This document shows, one piece after another, positions 6,060-14,000 of a DNA stretch of 29,436 nt. A program made the position numbers and the translations under genes. The notes beneath the pieces were generated by a model. It worked only from the letters and a program-made list of their open reading frames with translations. It was not told where the DNA came from and ran no database searches. The stretch's first letter is position 1, and each line of letters opens with the position of its first letter. The stretch is from NCBI GenBank assembly GCA_035640455.1, contig DASQWB010000086.1:1-29436 (forward strand), given 5' to 3'. Source of the stretch: AC-50 sp035640455. GTDB taxonomy: Bacteria > Actinomycetota > Thermoleophilia > Gaiellales > Gaiellaceae.

Positions 6060-9000
6060 ATCAGCGTTTCAGTCGCTCTTGGCGCCTCGCGCCACTTCGA
6101 TGCGCCCGCCGGGCTTCCGGGCCTCGTCCGCCGCGCGGCGGAGCGGTCTCCCGACGTGATCGCCTGCGAGAGCGTCGCCGAGCGGCTGACGTATGCAGAG
6201 CTCGACCGGACGACGGACGCGCTCGCGGCGCTCCTGCTCGCCGACGCCGCGCCCGGTGACCCGGTTGCGCTCTTCCTGCCGCGCGGGCCGCAGCTCTCCG
6301 TCGCCGCGCTCGCCTGCCTCAAGGCGGCGCGGCCGTTCGTGCCGCTCGGCGAGGACGACCCGGAGGAGCGCCTCGCGGCGATGTGCGAGCTCGCCCGGCC
6401 GCGGACGCTGCTCGCCGCCGGCGACGGCGCGCTCCCGGCCCCGCTCGAAGGCTTGCCTCGCATCGAGCTCCCGCTCGATCCCGCCGCGCCTGCGTGGGCC
6501 GTGCCCCAGGCCTACGACCCCTCCGCGCCCGCGTACGTCCTGTTCACGAGCGGCTCGACCGGGACGCCGAAGGGCGTGCAGGTCGACCACCAGGCGCTGC
6601 TGAACCGGCTGCTCTGGGCCCAGTCGACCTTCCGGCTCACGGCCGACGACACCGTCCTCCAGAAGACGCCGTACACGTTCGACGTCGCGCTCTGGGAGCT
6701 CCTGTGGCCGCTGATCGCGGGCGCACGGATCTTCTTCCTCGAGCCGGGAGCGCACCGCGACCCCGGAGCGATCGTCGAGGCGATCGAGCGCGAAGGCGTG
6801 ACGCTCTGCCACTTCGTGCCCTCGATGCTGCGCGAGTTCCTGCGCTGGCCGACCGCCGGCCGCTGCCGTTCGCTCCGCGACGTCCTGTGCAGCGGCGAGC
6901 CGCTGACGCCGGACCTCGTCCGCGCCTTGGGCTCGGTCCTCGACGCGCGCCTGCACAACCTCTACGGGCCGACCGAGGCGGCGATCGACGTCACCCACTG
7001 GGAGGTGCCGCCTCCGCTCGCCGCCTGCGAGCGCGTGCCGATCGGCAAGCCGGTCGCCAACACGACGCTCTTCGTCGTCGACGAGGAGCTGCGGATCGTC
7101 CCGGAGGGCGAGTCGGGCGAGCTGTGCATCGCCGGCGTGCAGCTCGCGTCCGGCTACGTCGGCCAGCCGGAGCTGACGGAGGCCGCGTTCTGCTCGCTCG
7201 GGAGCGGCGTCCGCGTCTACCGGACCGGCGACCGCGTGCGGCTCGTCGCCGGCGAGCTCGAGTACCTCGGGCGGCTCGACGACCAGGTGAAGATCCGCGG
7301 CGTCCGCGTCGAGCCACGCGAGAGCGAGCACGCGCTCATGCGCCACCCGGCGGTCGCGGAGGCGGCCGTCGTGCCGCGACGGCGCGGCGAGCACCTCGAG
7401 CTGGCCGCCTTCGTCGTCATGGACGACGGGGCGCGCGGCGACGGGCTCGCGCACGAGCTCCGAGGGGCGGTGCGGCGCGCGCTGCCGGAGGCCTTCGTCC
7501 CGCGCACGGTCTCGTTCGTGGACGCGATCCCGCGCACGGCGAGCGGAAAGCAGGACCGGAAGCTCCTCGCGCGCCTCGCCGAGACAGAGACGGAGCCGGC
7601 CGAGCAGGCCGGCGCGCCGGCCGAGGAGCTCGCCGCCTGCTGGCTCGAGGCGCTCGAGCTCGGCCAGGCCGATCCGTCCGCCGGCTTCCTCGACCTGGGC
7701 GGCCACAGCCTCGCCGCCGCGCGCATCGCCGGCCGCGTGCTCGCCGGCCGCGGCTGCCGGATCCCGCTCGCGTGGCTCGTTCGCGACAACGTGTCGCTCG
7801 ACGAGCTCCGGCGGCGCCTCGACGAGGAGGGTCACGCCGTCGCAGGCGCCGCCGAGGCCCGGCCGGACCGCGTCCCGCTCGCGCCGGGGCAGCGGCGCCT
7901 CTGGCTGCTCGGGCAGATCCACGGCTCGCTGACGCCGTACAACGTCGTGAGCGTCCTGGCGCTCGACGCGCCGGTCGACCCCGAGCGGCTCGAGGCGGCG
8001 CTCGCGACCGTCGTCGGGCGGCACGAGGCGCTCCGGACGCAGATCGTCACCGAGCCCGGCGGCGAGCCCGAGCAGGAGATCCTCGCCGAGCTCGAGCTGC
8101 CCTTCTCGGTCGTCGAGACGAGCGACCTCGACGCCGACGCCGCCGCGCTCGCGGGCGAGCTCCAGTGGCGGCCGCTGCCGGCCGGCCGGGCGCCGCTCTT
8201 CGCCGTCGTCTGCCTCCGCGACCGCGACGCAGGGTGGACGGCGCTCGCCTTCGTCGGCAACCACCTGATCTGCGACGCGCAGTCGACCGACCTCTTCTGG
8301 CGCGAGCTCTTCGCCGCGTACGAGGGCCGGCCGCTCTCCGCGCCATCGAGCTACGCGGCCGCGGTGCGGCGCCGCTTGGCCCAAGGCGCGTCGGACCTCG
8401 CCTTCTGGACGGACGCCCTCGACGGCGCGCAGAGCGTGCTCCGGATGCCGTTCCAGCGCCGCCGGCCCGACGCGCCGAGCTTTCGCGGCACGACCTCGAC
8501 CCGGACGATCGGGGCGGACGCGGCCAGGCTGCTCCACGCGCGGGCGCGCGAGGCGGGAGTCGCGCCTACCGCGGTGCTCCTCGCCGCCTTCGGCTCGGTC
8601 CTGGGCGGGTGGAGCGGCCAGGAGGAGGTCGTCGTCGGCGTGCCCTCCGACGGCCGCGAGGACGTCGCCGAGGCCGGGATCGTCGGCTTCTACGTGAACA
8701 CGCTGCCGGTGCGGCTGCCGGGCGGCGGCGAGCCGCTCGCCGAGGCGGCGCGCGTCGCCTACGCGCGGCTCCGGGCCGCGGTGGCGCACAGCGGCGTACC
8801 GTTCGACGACATCGCCCGCGCCGTGAACGTCCCGCGCGAGCCCGGCCGGAACCCGCTCTTCCAGGCGTGGTTCAACGACGTCTCGGTCTATCCCGTCGAC
8901 TACGAGCTCGACGGACACCCGGTCCGCCAGGTGCGGCCGGACGACCCGCCGTCGCTCTTCGACGTCGGCCTCTACGTCCATCCCGGCGCCGACGGCGGGC

Positions 9001-11003
9001 TCGAGCTCGACCTGACCGCGAGCCGCGACCTCTTCGACGAGCGGGTCGTGACGCAGCTCGCCGACGCCGTGCTCGCCGCCGTCGAGCGCTTCGTCGGCGG
9101 CTCGTCCGCCGCGCGTACCGCGCCTCCCCTTCGCTCCTCGCCGAACGAGGCCGCGACCGCGCGCTCGCTCGCGGAGCGGTTCCGCCGGCACGCGGCGGAG
9201 AGCCCGCAGCGGACGGCGATCCGCTTCCGCGAGGAAGACGTCTCGTACGAGGAGCTGGCGCGTCGCGTCGACCGGCTGGCCGGCGCCATGCCCGAGGACG
9301 GCTGGCTGGGCCTCGTCGCGGGACGGAGCCCCGACGTCGCGGCGGCCGTCCTCGCCGGCTGGGAGACGGGGATGCCGTTCGTGCTCCTCGACGCCCGTGC
9401 TCCGACCGCGTACCTCGAGAGCGCGCTCGAGGCGGCGGGCGTCGCGGTCACGATCTGGGCGGACGAGTCGCCGTGTCCCGACGGGACGGGCTGGACGCCG
9501 ATCGGCGAGCTCCGCGCGCGCGGCGCTCGAGCCGCGCACCGAGAGCGTGCGCCGGAGGAGCCGAGCCACGCCCTCGCCACCTCGGGAACCTCGAGCGTGA
9601 CGAAGCTCGTCTACGTGCCGAGCCGGTCGTTCGCCGCATCGCTGCTCGACCACGCGTCGGCGTTCTCGCTCGACGAGCGCGACCGCTTCGCCGTCCTCGC
9701 CGGCGCCGGTCACGACCCGGTGTTCCGCGACCTCCTCCTGCCGCTCGCGCTCGGCGCGGTCACGACGATTCCGGACGAGCGGACATTCGCGAACCCGGGC
9801 CGGCTGCTCGACGAGCTCGTCCGGGAGCGGCCGACCGTCCTGCACGTCACGCCTGCGCGCGCCGCGCTCCTCGTCGCGGCCGCGGCCCTGTGCGAGGCGA
9901 CGCTCGACGACGTGCGGCTCGTCGTCGTCGGCGGCGACGCGCTCCCCGAGACGCTCGTGCCCGACCTGCGCGCGCTCTGCCCCGCCGCGAGCATCGTGAA
10001 CGCGTACGGCACGACCGAGATCCCGCAGGTCGCGAGCCTGTACGTCTGCGGCGACCGTGCCGAGGCCGCCGATCGCGTGTACGTGCCCATCGGCTGCGGC
10101 GCCGGCTCGCGTGAGCTCGTCGTCCTGAAGGGAGACGAACTGGCCGGCGTCGGCGAGCTCGGCGAGATCGGAGTCGTCGACACGCTTCCGCCCGCGCGGC
10201 TGGCCGACCGCCCGCTGCCGACGCGCGACGTCGGCGGGCGGCGGGTGATCCTGACGGGCGACCGCGGGCGCGTGAACCTCGACGGCGACGTCGAGTGGTG
10301 GGGCCGGACCGACCGCCAGCTGTCGGTCGCGGGTCACCGCGTCGAGCCCGACCAGATCGAGCTGCGGCTGCTCGAGGACCTGGCGATCGCGGACGCCGTC
10401 GTCGGCTACGCGCGGCCCGAGTCGCGCTCGGGCCTCGCCGGCTACGTCGTGCCTGCGCCGGCCTTCGCGACGGCGCGCGCGGAGCTCGACGCGCGGCTCG
10501 CGTCGCTCCTCGACCGGCTGCGCGCCTCGCTGCCGCCGTCGTCCGTCCCGGAGGCGCTCCACGTCGTCCCGCGCCTCGTCGCCGACCGCAACGGCAAGCC
10601 GGACGTCGAGGCGACGGCGAAGCTCGCGCCCGCCGCCGAGCGGCCGCCGGCCGCGGAGAGCATCGATTCGCTGCTCCTGTCGTGCGTGGGGCGCTACCTG
10701 CCGCCCGGGACGGTCGTCGCGCCCGAGGCGAACTTCTTCGAGGCGGGCCTCGACTCGATGACGCTGCTGCGCCTGCACGCCGACCTCCAGGGCCACGGAT
10801 ACACCGGCGTCGCGCTGACCGACCTCTTCCGCTGGCCGAACGTCCGCGCGCTCGGCGCGGCGCTCGCGAAGAGCCAGGAGCCCGTGCGTCGCGTCGAGCC
10901 CGTGAACGGCGCGGCCCCGTCGGAGCAGCGCCGCCGGCTGCGCGAGGCCTTGAACGGGTCACGAATCGAGAAGGAGGCGCTCCCGTGGGCGGACAGGATC
11001 TGA
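6060..11003 (+). CDS. nonribosomal peptide synthetase, A(Ser)-T-C-A-T
   Basis: About 1647 aa if read from 6060 (ATC after AAGGA). The first conventional start, GTG 6156, would cut off A-domain sequence GLPGLVRRAAERSPDVIAC. Domains (numbered from 6060): A1 about 20-510 with FTSGSTGTPKG, NLYGPTEAAID, YRTGDR and SGKQDRK; T1 with Ser 550 in LGGHSLAA; C about 605-1015; A2 about 1035-1520; T2 with Ser 1566 in EAGLDSMTLL. By hand alignment the A1 pocket reads DVWHLSLIDK, the serine code. The C3 motif is NHLICDA (His 735 and Asp 739 kept, first His replaced by Asn). A2 is divergent: the P-loop is TSGTSSVTK and the pocket reads about DPRHVGAQVK, with no substrate assigned; NAYGTTE, LTGDRG and the Lys of RNGKPD remain. 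No C domain precedes A1, so this is a loading module plus one extension. The next gene overlaps by 19 bases. Confidence 0.92.
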   Translation: MSVSVALGASRHFDAPAGLPGLVRRAAERSPDVIACESVAERLTYAELDRTTDALAALLLADAAPGDPVALFLPRGPQLSVAALACLKAARPFVPLGEDDPEERLAAMCELARPRTLLAAGDGALPAPLEGLPRIELPLDPAAPAWAVPQAYDPSAPAYVLFTSGSTGTPKGVQVDHQALLNRLLWAQSTFRLTADDTVLQKTPYTFDVALWELLWPLIAGARIFFLEPGAHRDPGAIVEAIEREGVTLCHFVPSMLREFLRWPTAGRCRSLRDVLCSGEPLTPDLVRALGSVLDARLHNLYGPTEAAIDVTHWEVPPPLAACERVPIGKPVANTTLFVVDEELRIVPEGESGELCIAGVQLASGYVGQPELTEAAFCSLGSGVRVYRTGDRVRLVAGELEYLGRLDDQVKIRGVRVEPRESEHALMRHPAVAEAAVVPRRRGEHLELAAFVVMDDGARGDGLAHELRGAVRRALPEAFVPRTVSFVDAIPRTASGKQDRKLLARLAETETEPAEQAGAPAEELAACWLEALELGQADPSAGFLDLGGHSLAAARIAGRVLAGRGCRIPLAWLVRDNVSLDELRRRLDEEGHAVAGAAEARPDRVPLAPGQRRLWLLGQIHGSLTPYNVVSVLALDAPVDPERLEAALATVVGRHEALRTQIVTEPGGEPEQEILAELELPFSVVETSDLDADAAALAGELQWRPLPAGRAPLFAVVCLRDRDAGWTALAFVGNHLICDAQSTDLFWRELFAAYEGRPLSAPSSYAAAVRRRLAQGASDLAFWTDALDGAQSVLRMPFQRRRPDAPSFRGTTSTRTIGADAARLLHARAREAGVAPTAVLLAAFGSVLGGWSGQEEVVVGVPSDGREDVAEAGIVGFYVNTLPVRLPGGGEPLAEAARVAYARLRAAVAHSGVPFDDIARAVNVPREPGRNPLFQAWFNDVSVYPVDYELDGHPVRQVRPDDPPSLFDVGLYVHPGADGGLELDLTASRDLFDERVVTQLADAVLAAVERFVGGSSAARTAPPLRSSPNEAATARSLAERFRRHAAESPQRTAIRFREEDVSYEELARRVDRLAGAMPEDGWLGLVAGRSPDVAAAVLAGWETGMPFVLLDARAPTAYLESALEAAGVAVTIWADESPCPDGTGWTPIGELRARGARAAHRERAPEEPSHALATSGTSSVTKLVYVPSRSFAASLLDHASAFSLDERDRFAVLAGAGHDPVFRDLLLPLALGAVTTIPDERTFANPGRLLDELVRERPTVLHVTPARAALLVAAAALCEATLDDVRLVVVGGDALPETLVPDLRALCPAASIVNAYGTTEIPQVASLYVCGDRAEAADRVYVPIGCGAGSRELVVLKGDELAGVGELGEIGVVDTLPPARLADRPLPTRDVGGRRVILTGDRGRVNLDGDVEWWGRTDRQLSVAGHRVEPDQIELRLLEDLAIADAVVGYARPESRSGLAGYVVPAPAFATARAELDARLASLLDRLRASLPPSSVPEALHVVPRLVADRNGKPDVEATAKLAPAAERPPAAESIDSLLLSCVGRYLPPGTVVAPEANFFEAGLDSMTLLRLHADLQGHGYTGVALTDLFRWPNVRALGAALAKSQEPVRRVEPVNGAAPSEQRRRLREALNGSRIEKEALPWADRI
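10971..10977 (+). promoter_or_regulatory. ribosome binding site of the PKS gene
   Basis: AAGGAGG, a full Shine-Dalgarno match inside the last codons of the NRPS gene, seven bases before GTG 10985. It fixes the PKS start although its reading frame is open much further upstream. Confidence 0.7.
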
Positions 11004-14000
11004 TCGCGGTCGTCGGCCTCGCGGGCAAGTTCCCGATGGCCGCCGACGTCGACGAGTACTGGGACAACCTCGTCGCCGGCCGGGAGTGCATCCACGACAT
11101 CCCCGAGGAGGACCTCGTCGCGCGCGGCGAGCGCCCCGAGAACCTGCGGCATCCGGCCTACGTGCGCCGGCGACCGCTGCTGGACGGCATGGCCGACTTC
11201 GACGCCAAGTACTTCGGCCTCACGCCGAAGGAGGCCGAGCTCCGGGATCCGCAGCACCGCCTGTTCCTCGAGACGTCCGTGACGCTGCTCGAGAGCGCCG
11301 GCCACGACCCGTCCCGCTACGACGGCAGCATCGGCGTCTTCGGCGGGATCAACGCGGCCCGCTACGCCGACCTCTACCTCCGCCACCTCGTCGACGCCGT
11401 CGGCGAGCTCGCGATCGAGACGAGCACCCACCCCGACTACCTGACCACCTTCGTCTCGTACAAGCTCGGCCTGAGCGGCCCGAGCATGACCGTCGCCACC
11501 GCCTGCTCGACCTCGCTCGTCGCGATCCACGCGGCGACACAGGCGCTCCGCGCCGGCGAGTGCGACATGGCGATCGCCGGCGGCGTCGAGGTCGAGTGGC
11601 CGTATGGGCTCGGGTACATCTACAAGCCCGGCGGCATCTACCCGCCCGACGGCCGCTGCCGGCCCTTTGACGTCGACGCGGCCGGGACGCTGTTCGGGAG
11701 CGGCGTCGGCGCGGTGCTGCTCAAGCGGTACGCGGACGCCGTCGCCGACCGCGACACCGTCTACGCGGTGATCCGCGGCTCGGCGTGCAACAACGACGGC
11801 TCGGACAAGGTCGGGTTCACCGCCCCGAGCGTGAGCGGCCAGTCGGCCTGCATCGCCGAGGCGCTCGTGAATGCGCAGGTCGACCCGGCGACGATCTCGT
11901 ACGTCGAGGGGCACGGGACGGCGACGAAGCTCGGCGACCCGATCGAGGTCCAGGCGCTGACGCAGGCCTACAGCGTCGTCGGCGGCGAGCTCGGCACCGG
12001 CTACTGCGGGATCGGCTCCGTGAAGTCGAACCTCGGCCACCTCGGGCCGGCGGCCGGCGTCGCGGGCTTCGTCAAGACCGCGCTCGCGCTCCACCGCGAG
12101 CAGATCCCGCCGAGCATCAACTTCACCGCGCCGAATCCCGAGCTGCGCCTCGAGGAGACGCCGTTCCACGTCGTCTCGGAGCTCGAGCCCTGGCCGCGAG
12201 CGGAGGGGACGGTGCGCCGCGCAGGCGTCAGCTCGTTCGGGATCGGCGGCACGAACGTGCACGTCGTGCTCGAGGAGGCTCCCGTGCTTCCCGAGCGGGC
12301 GCCCGAGGAGGAGCGGCCGCAGCTCGTCCTCTGGTCGGCGAAGACGCCGACCGCGGCCGACGCGCTCCGCGACCGGCTCGCGAAGCACCTCGCCTGGAGC
12401 GACGACCGCCTCGACGACGTCGCGCACACGCTCCGGGTCGGCCGGCAGGCGAACGCCGTCCGCGGCTCCGTCGTCGCGGCGAGCGCCCGCGAGGCGGCCG
12501 AGGCGCTCCTCGCCGCCGTCCCGCCGGACGGCGTGCCGACGATCGACGCGCTCGCCTTCGCCTTCCCCGGCCAAGGCTCGCAAGTGCCGCGCATGACGCA
12601 CGGCCTCTACGAGCTCGACGCGACCTTCCGGCGCGGCTGCGACAGCTGCTTCGAGGCGCTCGGCGATTTGACGGGCCGCGACCTGCGTCGGCTCTGGCTC
12701 GAGGGATCGCCCGAGGAGCTCGCCGAGACGGCCGTCGCGCAGCCGCTCCTCTACACGTTCGAGTACGTCCTCGCGAGCATCCTCGCCCGCCTCCTCGGTC
12801 GACCCGCCGCCGTGCTCGGGCACAGCCTCGGCGAGCTCGTCGCCGGGGCCGTCGCCGGCGTCTTCTCCTTCGAGGACGGCCTGCGCGCGGTCGCCGAGCG
12901 CGGCCGGCTGATGCAGGAGATGCCGCGCGGTTCGATGCTGGCCGTCGCGGCCACGACCGAGGAGGTCGAGCCGCTGCTCGCCGCCGACGTCGTCGTCGCC
13001 GCCGTCAACTCCGAGCGGCAGGTCGTCTTCTCGGGCGAGGCCGAGGCGATCGGTCGCGCCGAGGAGCGTGCCCGCGAGGCGGGCCTCTCCTGCCAGGTGC
13101 TCCGCACGTCGCACGCGTACCACTCGCCGCTGATGGGCGAGGCCGCCGAGCGCTTCCGCGCCTTCCTCGACGGCCTGCCGCTGTCGGCGCCGCGGTCGCC
13201 GCTCGTCTCCGCCTTCACCGCCGGGATCGCCGAGGCGGAGGCCGCGACCCCAGCCTTCTGGGCCGACCAGCTCTTCCGGCCGGTGCGCTTCGCCGACGCG
13301 GCCACCACGCTCTTCGAGGCCAACCCGGGCTGCGCCGTGCTCGAGGTCGGCCCCGGCGACGTCCTGACCGGGCTGCTCCGCAGGCACCCGGCGGCGCGGG
13401 CGCAGAGCTCGATCGTCCGGCCGCTGCTCGGCCGCGTCGAGCCGGGCTCGGGCGAGTACGTGGCGTTCCTCTCGACCCTCGGCTTCCTCTGGCAGGCCGG
13501 GCTCGAGCTCGACTGGACCGTGCTCGACGACGGCGAGGCCCGACGGGTGCCGCTGCCGACCTACCCGTTCGAGCGCAAGCGGTACATCGTCGAGCGGCCT
13601 CCGCAGGAAGGGCCCGTCGAGGAGCCTGCGCCTCCGCAGCCCGAGGAGCCGCCCACGACGCCGACCCCGGCCCGGGACGACGGGCCGCTCCTGCTCGAGC
13701 CGACGTGGCACCGGTACGGGACCGTGGACGGCGCCGAGCCCCGCGACGGCGAGCTCCGCCCGGCGCTCGCGCTCCTGCCCGCCGGCTCGGCCGGCCGGGC
13801 CGAGATCGTGACTGCGCTCCAGCGGGCCCGCTTCGACCCGCTGCCGCTCGAGCTCCCGGCCGAGGACGGCGGCGGACGCGACCGCATCTTCGGGGCCGTC
13901 GAGGAGCTCGCCCGCAGCGGCGAGCTGCCGGACACGATCGTGCACGCGCTGCTCACGGGCGACGAGCCCGGCACCGACCCGGCCGCCGGCGTGCTCTCCG

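Noticed and set aside
3346..6060. Search for a lanthipeptide or other precursor peptide beside the LanB-like gene
   Set aside because: Only the 48-aa hydrophobic frame at 3487-3633 was found. It lacks a leader/core layout and Cys/Ser/Thr-rich core, so it was not called a precursor.
8371..8395. Small palindrome CTTGG-C-CCAAG within the first NRPS
   Set aside because: Only 11 bases, inside a coding region, with no sign of a regulatory role.
6069..10796. Very long open frame on the minus strand opposite the first NRPS
   Set aside because: Composition is an Arg/Glu/Ala/Asp-rich mirror of the NRPS frame with no domain motifs. It arises from extreme GC at third positions. The plus frame carries all A, T and C motifs.
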